Below, in pieces: positions 22,287 to 30,056 of a DNA stretch of 30,056 nucleotides (the first letter of the stretch is position 1; every line of letters starts with the position of its first letter). The translations under genes and the position numbers were made by a program. Origin of the DNA: CAYFMP01 sp964344215 (GTDB lineage: Bacteria > Pseudomonadota > Alphaproteobacteria > Rhodospirillales > Casp-alpha2); the NCBI GenBank assembly GCA_964344215.1, contig CAYFMP010000051.1, positions 1-30,056 of the forward strand, in the 5' to 3' direction. The notes below the pieces were generated by a model that was given only the letters and a program-made list of their open reading frames with translations, was not told where the DNA came from and ran no database searches.

Positions 22287-25238
22287 ATGGATGGAATCGG
22301 CGAGCTCCTGACGACGCCGGTCCAGCCCTGGGATGCGGTCGTCTGCACATCGGCGGCGGTCAAGGCGACGCTCGAGCGGATGCTGGAGAACTGGGCGGAT
22401 TTCCTGAACCGGCGTTCCGGCGGCCGGTTCCAGAACCACGTGCAGCTTCCGGTCATTCCGTTGGGCGTCGATTGCGCCCGCTTCACCCGGACGGACGCCA
22501 CTCTCGAGGTACGGGCCAACGTTCGCCACGGACTGGGGATCAAGGACGACGACATCGCCGTCCTGTTCCTCGGGCGCCTCAGTTTTCACGCCAAGGCCCA
22601 CCCCCTGCCCATGTACTTAGGGCTCGAGGAAGCGGCCAGGCGGACCGGTAAACGCATCCACCTCCTACAGGCCGGCTGGTTCGCCAACGCCGGCATTGAG
22701 CGCGAGTTCCGCGATTCGATGACGCGCTATGCGCCGTCCCTCAACGGCATTTTTCTCGACGGCCGCGATGCCGACGTCAACGCCCAGGTCTGGTTCGCCG
22801 CCGATATCTTCACGTCGCTTTCCGACAACATCCAGGAGACTTTCGGGCTGACCCCGATCGAGGCGATGGCGGCCGGCCTGCCGGTGGTGGTGACGGATTG
22901 GGACGGTTATCGTGACACGGTGCGCAACGGCGTCGACGGCTACACGGTTCCGACCTGGATGCCATCGGCCGAAAGCGGCGGCGATCTCACGCTGCCAGTG
23001 ACGACGGAGGCCGCCCGGGAACGGCGCGACAAGGCCTACAACCTCTATTGCGGCAACGTCAGCCAGTGCACCGCCGTCGACGTCGCCGCCGCCGCCGAGG
23101 CCTACACGGCGCTGGCCGCCAACACCGACCTCAGGCGCGACATGGGAGCAGCGGCCAGGCGGCGCGCCGAGGAGAATTTCGATTGGCGCGCCGTGGTCGG
23201 CGCCTACCAGCAACTGTGGCGCGAGTTGGCGACCGTTCGCGGCCAATCGGCCGCGGCCGGACCGACCGTCGACTGGCGGCCCCGCCTGCCGTTGCGCGAC
23301 GACCCGTTCTCGCTGTTCGCCACCTATCCGTCGCGGCGCATCGAGGACGGCGTTTACGTCTCGATTTCGGAAGACACCGGCGGGTCCGGCGGCGCCGATC
23401 TGAAAGCACGCCTCGACGGCATCAAGGCACAATCGATGAACGACTTCGCCAGGGCGCTCTTGCTCGACCAGGAAAGCCTGATGGTCGTTCTCGAATTCGT
23501 CGATCAGCGCGGAACGACGACGGTGCAATCGATCGGTAAAATCCTGCCGCCCGAAGACCGACCGCGGCTGGCCCGCAGCCTCGCCTGGCTCGCCAAGGTC
23601 GGCCTCGTTCAATTGATCCCACCGAGCGCGAGCGCCGCCGATACGAAGGACGACGGCCGGGCCCGGACCACGCGACCCGAAGTCGACGCCACGGCGCTGC
23701 TCGATCACGCCACCGCTGCCCACCGCCGCGGCCAGGTCAGCGTCGCCACGGAGTACTACGAGAAGGCGCTGGCCGCCGACCCCGATAACGTCGAGGCCAA
23801 CGTTCGCTACGGCGAATTGCTGGCGGCGGCGGCGAAACTCGACATGGCGATCAAGCACTTCAGGGCCGCCGCCGCCGCCGCGCCGGCGGCGGTCGAAGCC
23901 CGGCGCAACCTGGGCAAGGCCTTGTTTCTGAAAGGCGAGCGGGCCGAAGCCATCGCCAGCATCGAAAGCGCCGTCGAGCTGGCGCCCGACGATCCCGAAT
24001 CGCGCTTCCTGCTGGGGGTTTCCCTGCGCAGCATAGGCGCCGCCGACAGGGCCGTCGCCCATCTCGAAAGATGCGTCGAGCTGGGCGGCGGCAATACCGA
24101 GGCCCTTTGCCATCTGGGGCTGGCCCGCAAGAGTCTCGATCAAAGGGAGGCGGCGATGGAGACGTTCCGGGCCGCCCTCGGCTCCGACCCGGACCACGGC
24201 ATCGCGCGGGCCTGTGAGATGAGCCTGCGGGCCGAGGCCGAAGGCCGCAAGGTTTGCGGGAGTTCGCCGTCGGCCAAGCGGGTCGGCCTGCACATGAGTG
24301 CGCGTCACCATTTCACGATCCTGCAACCGCTGTTCGAAAGGATGCGATTGGAGCACTGGCCGTTGTTGAGCGCCGATGCGCCCGAGTTGGTCGAATTCGC
24401 CCCCGACGTCGTAGTGGTCTGCGACGTCCAGACCGAAGCGCTGCGCCGTCTGTTGCCGAAAACCAAATTCGTCAACGTTCGGGCCTCGCTGGCCGGCAAG
24501 AACTTCTTCACCAGGGCAGCCGATCCCGGCGACTTCATCTGCGTCTCCAGCCCCGACGAGGCCGACGACATCGCCGAGCGGGCCGGCATCGATCCCGGGC
24601 GCCTGTGGACGACCGGATTCGTCGCCGCCGACCCCTTGTTCAAGCGGCACCGACTGCCGCCGCCGGACGACGGCGGGACGGTCCTTTACGCGCCGACCTG
24701 GGAACCGGCGCTATCGTCGGCGCGCATGCTTGGCGCCAATACCGTCGATCTCATTCGCGGCCGGCGCGACGGCCTGTCGGTCGTCATTCGACCGCACCCT
24801 CTCATGGTCGAAGCCAGACCCGATTGGGTCGACGGCTGGCGGCGCCTGGCCGAGTCGGCCACCGGCGTCAGCTTGGTCGCCCAGCCGGAGGCGGACGTCT
24901 CGTCGCTGATGCTGGCCGCCGACGTCCTGGTCTCGGATGCGTCGGGTGTGGCGCTGCTCTTCCTCGCCCTCGATCGGCCGATGGTACTGATCGACAACCC
25001 GGACCGCTTCAAGGACGACGCTTGTTTCGACCCGCAGGGCCTGGAGTGGCGGGGCCGCGACATGGGCCGCGTCGTCGGCGACGTTGGCGACCTGGCCGAC
25101 GCGGTCGGGCAGGCCCTGGACAACCCCGAGGCGGGCGCCGAAGCGCGCGCCCGCCACCGTCGGTGGCTGTTCGGCGACCTGACCGACGGGCGTGCCGCCG
25201 AACGCGTCGTCGAACGCCTCTCGGCGCTTCCCGCCTGA
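22287..25238 (+). CDS. GT4 glycosyltransferase - TPR - CDP-glycerol glycerophosphotransferase-like fusion (downstream portion)
   Basis: Residues are counted from ATG 22287 (983 residues); together with the 21895 segment the intact gene would encode about 1113. Residues ~1-315 are a GT4/Glycos_transf_1 donor-binding half: FLGRLSFHAKAHPLPMYLGL, then the EX7E motif ETFGLTPIEAMAAGLPVVVT at 184-203. Residues ~315-460 form a linker with a winged-helix-like stretch. Residues ~465-640 contain about five TPRs (ATEYYEKALAADPDNVEANV and similar). Residues ~661-983 resemble TagB/TagF-type CDP-glycerol transferases: LYAPTWEP at ~800, VVIRPHPL and VSDASGVALLFLALDRPMVL. It probably builds a phosphopolyol- or sugar-decorated surface polymer, which is inference. 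The true translation start depends on the frameshift. Confidence 0.82.
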   Translation: MDGIGELLTTPVQPWDAVVCTSAAVKATLERMLENWADFLNRRSGGRFQNHVQLPVIPLGVDCARFTRTDATLEVRANVRHGLGIKDDDIAVLFLGRLSFHAKAHPLPMYLGLEEAARRTGKRIHLLQAGWFANAGIEREFRDSMTRYAPSLNGIFLDGRDADVNAQVWFAADIFTSLSDNIQETFGLTPIEAMAAGLPVVVTDWDGYRDTVRNGVDGYTVPTWMPSAESGGDLTLPVTTEAARERRDKAYNLYCGNVSQCTAVDVAAAAEAYTALAANTDLRRDMGAAARRRAEENFDWRAVVGAYQQLWRELATVRGQSAAAGPTVDWRPRLPLRDDPFSLFATYPSRRIEDGVYVSISEDTGGSGGADLKARLDGIKAQSMNDFARALLLDQESLMVVLEFVDQRGTTTVQSIGKILPPEDRPRLARSLAWLAKVGLVQLIPPSASAADTKDDGRARTTRPEVDATALLDHATAAHRRGQVSVATEYYEKALAADPDNVEANVRYGELLAAAAKLDMAIKHFRAAAAAAPAAVEARRNLGKALFLKGERAEAIASIESAVELAPDDPESRFLLGVSLRSIGAADRAVAHLERCVELGGGNTEALCHLGLARKSLDQREAAMETFRAALGSDPDHGIARACEMSLRAEAEGRKVCGSSPSAKRVGLHMSARHHFTILQPLFERMRLEHWPLLSADAPELVEFAPDVVVVCDVQTEALRRLLPKTKFVNVRASLAGKNFFTRAADPGDFICVSSPDEADDIAERAGIDPGRLWTTGFVAADPLFKRHRLPPPDDGGTVLYAPTWEPALSSARMLGANTVDLIRGRRDGLSVVIRPHPLMVEARPDWVDGWRRLAESATGVSLVAQPEADVSSLMLAADVLVSDASGVALLFLALDRPMVLIDNPDRFKDDACFDPQGLEWRGRDMGRVVGDVGDLADAVGQALDNPEAGAEARARHRRWLFGDLTDGRAAERVVERLSALPA

Positions 25239-25376
25239 GCTCGGCCCCGATCCGTCGAACAAGCCTATTTTCCCAAGATTTTGGGCCACATTGCCGTTTA
25301 CCGACTATATGTTGGGGTGATATGGTACTGGTCGTCCCTGGGCTGAAATGAAAACAAGAGCGAGTCGGGGGGGATC

Positions 25377-28300
25377 ATGGCCAAAGGGCAGATCAGCGAC
25401 AACAACCCGAAACAACCGGCGGAAACGTCGCCGGCCGAAGGTGACGTACTGACCGACGGTGCCGCCTATGCCGACGGCGCGGCGGCTGCGGGAACGGCCA
25501 CCGACGATGTCGAAATCGCCGATTTCGACGCATGGAAACCGCCCTTTCATCTGCGCTACCGGATACTGAGCCTGACCGGGCTGGTGCTCAGCGGCCTGTG
25601 GCTCGCCGGCAATTTCTACTACCTCGAACTGCAGTTGGGTTTCGCCAACCTCCTGGAACTCCTGCCTCACGAACTCGGCGGTTTCGCCGCCGGGACATTG
25701 ACGCCGCTGGCTCTGATGTGGATGGTCATCGCCTTCTTCGAGCGCGGCCGACAGCTTCGCCACGAGACCGAGGTGTTGCGCTGGCACCTCAGGCGGTTGA
25801 TCTACCCGTCCGACCGCGCCCAGACGCGGGTCAATGAAATCACCGACTCGCTGCGCCATCAGACCCGCGACCTCAGCCGGGCCAGCGAGGAAGCGGCGCG
25901 GCGCGGCGAGGCGTTGAGCCGTCTGATTCGCGAACGCTCCCTGGAACTGTCGCAGGTCTCCGAGGACGCCGATCTGCGCGCCCATGCCGTCGCCGAGGCG
26001 TTGCGGCGCCAAACCGAAGACCTGCAGACGGCAACCGGCGATGCCACCGACCAGAGCCGGGAAATCGGCGATCTGTTGGAGAAGCGGACGCGCGACCTGA
26101 CCGCGTCGACCGATCGCGCTTCGGCGCGGGCCGAGGAGCTGACCGAGGTGTTGCGGCGGCGCGGCGGCGAGATCAACGAAGCCGCCGACAATGCCGGCAT
26201 ACGCGCCCGTGAAACGGCCGAACTTCTGCACGATCACGCGCAACGCATGGATGCGTTGTCGGACCGTGTCGTCGTCCGGGCCAGGGAAACCGGCGAGGCC
26301 CTGAACGACAGCGCCGAGTCGGTGGTCCGCGCCGCCGAGCAATCGGCGGTGAGCATCGTCGAGCGACTGGACGAGGCGGCCGAGCGCGTCACCACCCACG
26401 CCCAAGCGACCGGCGCCACTCTCCAGGACAGGACCGACGCCGTGGTCCGCGCCGCCGAGCAATCGACGGCAACCATTGTCGACCGGCTCGACGAGGCTTC
26501 CGACCGGGTCGCGGCCAACGCCCGCGACACCGGCGCCGCCCTTCATGACAGCACCGACGCGGCGGTCGCCGCCGCGGAGCAATCGGCCGCGGCGGTCGCC
26601 GAGCGGCTCGAAGAGGCAGCCGAACGGGTGGTGGCGCGAGCCATGGAGACCGACGAGACGTTGCGCGACCGGGCCGATCAGGTCCTCCAGACCTCGGACC
26701 AGACGGCGGCGGCGGTCGCCGCACGGGTGGCCGGCGCTTCCGATCGAGCCTTGGCGCAAACAACGGAAGCCGGCGAGGTCCTACAGGAAAAGGCCGATGC
26801 GCTGGTGCGGGCCTCTGGGGAAACGACCTCGGTCCTTCGCGGCGGCGCCGAATTGATGCAGGCCAACGCGCGGGAAATGGCCGAAAACGTCGACCGCACA
26901 TCCTTGCAGGTGGATCGCATGCGCGAAACCCTGAGCCGCCAGACCGACGAACTGAGGGAGGTTTCCGACCTTTCGGCAACCAGGGCCGGCCAGATCGAAG
27001 ACATCCTGGCCAGGCAGGTCGGCACGTTGACCGAAACTTCCGAGCGGGTTTCGACCGAGGTTCGCGATATCGGGGAGGTGCTGACGGACCAGTCTCGCAA
27101 CCTTATCACCACCGCCGAGCAAGTCACCGAACGGGTCAAGACCGTCCGCCAGGCGTTTCGCGAGCAGGCCCGCAGTTTCACCGAGTTTTCGGCCGAAACG
27201 GCGGCCAAGACGGAATCGGTCGGCGAACTGCTGAGGCGCAGTTCGCACGATCTTTCGGTCATCTCCGAGAACGTTCTCGGCGAAGTCGACCGGGTTGGCG
27301 AGCAGTTGCAGACCCGCTCGGCCGACCTGACGGCGGTGTCCGATCAGGCAATTTCACGGATCGCCGAAGCCGGCCACCTGCTCCGCGAAAAGGCCAGCGC
27401 GCTGACCAAGATCACCGGTCAAAGCGTCCTCAACATCACCGCCAGCGGCGACGCCCTGCGCCAGCGCGGTGACGAATTGTCGGAAGCCGCCGACAAGGCC
27501 GGTTTTAGGATCGGGAACCTGTCGGAGGTTTTGCACCGGAGCGCCGAGGATCTTGCCAGCGTCTCCGACAAGGGCGTCGCCGACGTTTCTTCCGTCACGC
27601 TGGCGCTGAAGCAGGCCAGCGCCGGCATCGGCGCCTCGGCCGAACGCAGCGGCATCCTTACCGAGGCTTTGCGCCAGAAGCTGGTCGATATCACCGGGGC
27701 GTCGGAACGCGCCACCACCGAGATCGGCCAACTGGCCGAGAACGTGCAGGCGCGAACCCACGATCTCAACTCGGCCTCCAAGCAAACCAACGAAGCGTTG
27801 GATCAGGCAGCCCAGTTACTCGAAACCCGATCCGGGCACTTGACCGAGGTGACGGCGCGCGCCGCCAGCGTGCTGGTCGATACCGGCAAGGTGATGAGCC
27901 AACGCACCGACGATCTGGCGGCGGCGACGGAGCGGGCCGAGGGCCGCATGCGAGTGATGAACGACGAGATTCAGCGCTCGCGCAACGACGTGGCGACGGC
28001 GGCCGATGACTCCCTGGTCAAGGTACGCGGCGTCGCCGAGGACTTGCGCCAACGGGCCGAGGAGTTGACCCAGGTCGGCGCAAGAGCGGTCGACGACGTC
28101 GGCCAGGCCGGAACGGCGTTCAACGATCAGTCGCGCAAGCTGGCGTCCGGCGCCGACAGGGCGGCGCAGTTGCTGTCATTGGTGACGGAGGTGATGGTGC
28201 GCCAGGCCGACGACCTGAATGCGGTGACGGACAGGGCTTCGACGCAGATGGACAGCATGGGCGACGCCTTCAAGCAACGCTCGCTCGAACTGGACGGCCT

Positions 28301-30005
28301 GACCGAAAAGACCTCGGCCCACCTGGAGAGTGCCGAACAGGCCTTCCTGTCGGCGACCGGCAAGCTGCTCGCGTCTTCCGACCAAGCCACCGGTCGGATC
28401 AACCGCGCCACCGATGCCTTGAGCAAGGGCTCCGACGAGATGGGAGAGACCTCGCTGGCCGCCGCCACTCACATCACCACGGTTGCCGAGACCATGCGCG
28501 ATAGCGTCGACGACGCCACTTCCGCATCGGGAAGGGCGGCCGCCAATCTGGAGGGGATTGCCGGTTCGCTGCGCAAACACGTCGGCGAACTGGAGGCCTC
28601 CCTCGATCAGGCCCGCGATCGTTTCGGCGACGTCGGCAACGTCCTTCACAAGAGCTCGCAGGACTTGACGGCGGCCTACACGGCGGCGACCACCCACGTG
28701 CAGACGTTCTCGGACGCCCTGCACCAGGAGGCGACGAGCCTGGCCGCCGCTTCCACCGATTCGGTGGCCAACCTGAGCCGGGTCAGCGACAGCCTCAATC
28801 AACGCTCCCACGAGATGTCCAGAAGCGCCGACCGGGCGGCCCAGGTCATGGCCCTGGTCAGCGACGCCCTGAGCCGGCAATCGGACGAGGTGACGGCCGC
28901 CTCCGAGCATGCTTCGGTCGAGGCCGAGAAGGTCTCGAAGGGTCTGCGCGAGCACTACGACGCCCTCGAGAGCGCTTCGGGCCGCACCCTTTCCAGCCTC
29001 CGCGAGGTCGGCAACGATCTCCGCAAGCGTTACCAGGAACTCAGTGGCACCGCCAAGAAATCGACCGCCTATATCGACGATGCGGCCGACAACCTGCAGC
29101 ACCGCACCGACTTGATCAGCGCCGCCGCCGAGGAAGCGGTGCAACGCCTGACCCAGGTCGGCGAATCGATGACCCAGCGTTCGGCCGAGGCTTCGGTCGC
29201 CTCCGACCTCAACGCTTCCAAACTCGGCAAGATCACCGAGCAGTTCCGCCATCAGGCGGAAAACGCCACCTCGCAGGCCGAAGGAGTCGTCAACAAGGTC
29301 GAAGGATTGACCGAATCGCTCCGCCGCCAGCTCTACAACCTGACCTCGACCTACCAGAAGGCGGAACAGGGGGTCCGCACTCTCGGCGAGGCCCTCGACC
29401 AACGGGCCGGATCGCTCGGCACCGCTGCCGACCAGGCGCTCGGCAAGGTGGCGGCTTGGGACCAGCGGGTCCGCTCGCACGCCGACATCCTCAACCAGGT
29501 CACGGCCGCCATCGCCCACAAAGCGGCCGAGGCCAGCCAGTCGCTGGAGCGGCACACACTGGAAATGCGCGAAGCCTCGAACGAGGCCAGCGCCCTGGTC
29601 GAGGCTTTGAAGCAGCGCAAGGAAGAGGCCGGCCTCGACGATTTCCTGCACCAGTCGACGTTCATCAGCGAACGCCTGCAATCGCTGGCCGTCGACATGA
29701 ACCGCATCCTGGAGACCACCATCAGCGAAGAGGACTGGCGGCGTTTCAACAAGGGCGAGAAAGGCGTGTTCGTGCGTAAGATGCTGGGCTTCCGCGAAAA
29801 AGCCAAGCTCGGCGTCATCCGCGACAAGTATCAGAAGGACAACGAGTTCCGCGATTACGTCACCCGCTACCTGACGGAATTCGAACACCTTCTGGAAGAA
29901 GCCCGCAAACGCGACCAGGAGAGCATGCTGAACGCCACCTTCCTGTCGTCCGACGTCGGCAAGGTCTACATGCTGCTGGCCCGCGCCCTCGGCCGCGAGG
30001 TCTAG
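25377..30005 (+). CDS. Giant membrane-anchored coiled-coil protein with 25-residue repeats (TipN-like architecture)
   Basis: The 1542-residue protein has an acidic cytoplasmic N-tail (1-58) and two membrane helices (~61-82 and ~103-122) joined by a short loop. An uninterrupted helical repeat domain (134-1414) follows, then a non-repetitive C-terminal domain (~1415-1542: DWRRFNKGEKGVFVRKMLGF, DYVTRYLTEFEHLLEEARKR, FLSSDVGKVYMLLARALG). The repeat domain contains 44 units of exactly 25 residues, four of 40 and one of 21. Layout (paired N-terminal membrane helices plus very long cytoplasmic coiled coil) resembles Caulobacter TipN, a polarity landmark, but homology is not established. ATG 25377 has a G-rich ribosome site (GGGGGGGATC). 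The 138-base gap upstream suggests its own promoter. Confidence 0.9.
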   Translation: MAKGQISDNNPKQPAETSPAEGDVLTDGAAYADGAAAAGTATDDVEIADFDAWKPPFHLRYRILSLTGLVLSGLWLAGNFYYLELQLGFANLLELLPHELGGFAAGTLTPLALMWMVIAFFERGRQLRHETEVLRWHLRRLIYPSDRAQTRVNEITDSLRHQTRDLSRASEEAARRGEALSRLIRERSLELSQVSEDADLRAHAVAEALRRQTEDLQTATGDATDQSREIGDLLEKRTRDLTASTDRASARAEELTEVLRRRGGEINEAADNAGIRARETAELLHDHAQRMDALSDRVVVRARETGEALNDSAESVVRAAEQSAVSIVERLDEAAERVTTHAQATGATLQDRTDAVVRAAEQSTATIVDRLDEASDRVAANARDTGAALHDSTDAAVAAAEQSAAAVAERLEEAAERVVARAMETDETLRDRADQVLQTSDQTAAAVAARVAGASDRALAQTTEAGEVLQEKADALVRASGETTSVLRGGAELMQANAREMAENVDRTSLQVDRMRETLSRQTDELREVSDLSATRAGQIEDILARQVGTLTETSERVSTEVRDIGEVLTDQSRNLITTAEQVTERVKTVRQAFREQARSFTEFSAETAAKTESVGELLRRSSHDLSVISENVLGEVDRVGEQLQTRSADLTAVSDQAISRIAEAGHLLREKASALTKITGQSVLNITASGDALRQRGDELSEAADKAGFRIGNLSEVLHRSAEDLASVSDKGVADVSSVTLALKQASAGIGASAERSGILTEALRQKLVDITGASERATTEIGQLAENVQARTHDLNSASKQTNEALDQAAQLLETRSGHLTEVTARAASVLVDTGKVMSQRTDDLAAATERAEGRMRVMNDEIQRSRNDVATAADDSLVKVRGVAEDLRQRAEELTQVGARAVDDVGQAGTAFNDQSRKLASGADRAAQLLSLVTEVMVRQADDLNAVTDRASTQMDSMGDAFKQRSLELDGLTEKTSAHLESAEQAFLSATGKLLASSDQATGRINRATDALSKGSDEMGETSLAAATHITTVAETMRDSVDDATSASGRAAANLEGIAGSLRKHVGELEASLDQARDRFGDVGNVLHKSSQDLTAAYTAATTHVQTFSDALHQEATSLAAASTDSVANLSRVSDSLNQRSHEMSRSADRAAQVMALVSDALSRQSDEVTAASEHASVEAEKVSKGLREHYDALESASGRTLSSLREVGNDLRKRYQELSGTAKKSTAYIDDAADNLQHRTDLISAAAEEAVQRLTQVGESMTQRSAEASVASDLNASKLGKITEQFRHQAENATSQAEGVVNKVEGLTESLRRQLYNLTSTYQKAEQGVRTLGEALDQRAGSLGTAADQALGKVAAWDQRVRSHADILNQVTAAIAHKAAEASQSLERHTLEMREASNEASALVEALKQRKEEAGLDDFLHQSTFISERLQSLAVDMNRILETTISEEDWRRFNKGEKGVFVRKMLGFREKAKLGVIRDKYQKDNEFRDYVTRYLTEFEHLLEEARKRDQESMLNATFLSSDVGKVYMLLARALGREV
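25776..29618 (+). repeat. 75-bp periodic coding repeats (25-residue units)
   Basis: A large hydrophobic residue (Leu, Phe, Met, occasionally Ile or Val) occurs at codons 134, 159, 184 ... 309, then 469, 494 ... 744, then 765, 790 ... 1390, always 25 residues apart. Unit consensus is roughly L-R-x-R/Q-S/T-x-E/D-L-S/T-x-A-S/T-D-x-A, with further hydrophobic positions at 19 and 22 (example: LRQRGDELSEAADKAG). DNA identity between units is low, so they are old repeats held by selection. The 26 consecutive units from codon 765 to 1414 contain no insertion or deletion. Confidence 0.9.
26301..26780 (+). repeat. Four tandem 120-bp (40-residue) repeats
   Basis: Copies start at 26301, 26421, 26541 and 26661 and share the pattern L-x-D-R/S-x-x-x-V-V-R-A-A-E-Q-S, then RLDEAAERV. 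Copies one and two share an identical 24-base stretch (26322-26345 and 26442-26465), so this block is a recent expansion compared with the surrounding 75-bp units. Confidence 0.9.
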
Positions 30006-30032
30006 AGCGGTTCACGTTGATATGGAATCGCT
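30006..30032. terminator. Hairpin just after the coiled-coil gene stop
   Basis: AGCGGTTC (30006-30013) pairs with GAATCGCT (30025-30032), one G-U pair included, across an 11-base loop, immediately after the TAG stop. It resembles short palindromic intergenic elements common in alphaproteobacterial genomes and contains a GANTC methylation site. It may be a repeat element, a terminator, or both. Confidence 0.45.
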
Positions 30033-30056
30033 GAGACGCGCTCTCCGGTCTCCCGG

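Noticed and set aside
25305..29888. Long antisense frames in the coiled-coil gene (25305-26759 and 28176-29888 minus)
   Set aside because: Because the gene repeats every 75 or 120 bases, all frames stay open and repeat too. The antisense products are Gly/Arg/Val-rich without domains, while the sense frame has membrane helices and a coherent repeat.
1..30056. Mobile elements, CRISPR arrays, tRNA or rRNA genes
   Set aside because: No transposase, integrase, terminal repeats with target duplications, regularly spaced short repeats or tRNA cloverleaf were found; the only regular repeats lie within the coiled-coil coding sequence.

Overview
The window is about 30 kb of GC-rich, densely packed chromosomal DNA with no phage, insertion sequence, tRNA, rRNA or CRISPR signal. 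Gene content and order point to an alphaproteobacterium of the Rhodospirillales type: histone deacetylase-like / xseB / ispA / dxs / tlyA on one strand, dnaJ-like / fabI / aroC facing pdxH, an RT0821-type surface lipoprotein, and a TipN-like membrane coiled-coil protein. This placement is inference from synteny and composition; no 16S gene is present.

Layout. 1-3141: an RND efflux pair (permease cut by the window edge, and its periplasmic adaptor) divergent from a TetR regulator, with a perfect 14-bp-arm palindrome between them. 3187-9563: a seven-bladed WD40 protein fused to cytochrome c, an HDAC-like deacetylase, then the isoprenoid block xseB-ispA-dxs-tlyA. 9595-12502: an accessory patch with three rhodanese genes and a TTC38-type TPR protein. 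Two of the rhodanese genes form an operon: one has Ser in place of the catalytic Cys, the other is fused to a complete HigA/XRE DNA-binding domain, and an AT-rich palindromic island lies upstream. 12763-16259: aroC, fabI, a DnaJ-like co-chaperone and a glycine-zipper lipoprotein, all on the minus strand. 16430-19511: pdxH, a CDF metal exporter and an APH/P-loop kinase fusion, joined by 4-bp stop/start overlaps. 19546-21849: a small cytochrome c, an unrecognised protein with a seven-codon minicistron in front, an HMCES/YedK DNA-crosslink protein and an SDR oxidoreductase.

21895-25238: a large surface-glycan type transferase (GT4 + TPR + CDP-glycerol glycerophosphotransferase-like domain), split by an apparent one-base frameshift near 22237. 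25377-30005: a 1542-residue protein with two membrane segments, about 44 repeats of exactly 25 residues, a block of four 40-residue repeats, and a non-repetitive C-terminal domain. This giant coiled coil is the most unusual object in the window.

As a system, the housekeeping genes supply isoprenoid precursors (dxs, ispA), the shikimate end product (aroC), fatty acid elongation (fabI) and vitamin B6 (pdxH). The accessory genes handle export (RND, CDF), sulfur/redox chemistry (rhodaneses, cytochromes), and probably envelope glycan assembly and cell polarity (GT fusion, coiled coil). The last two roles are inference.
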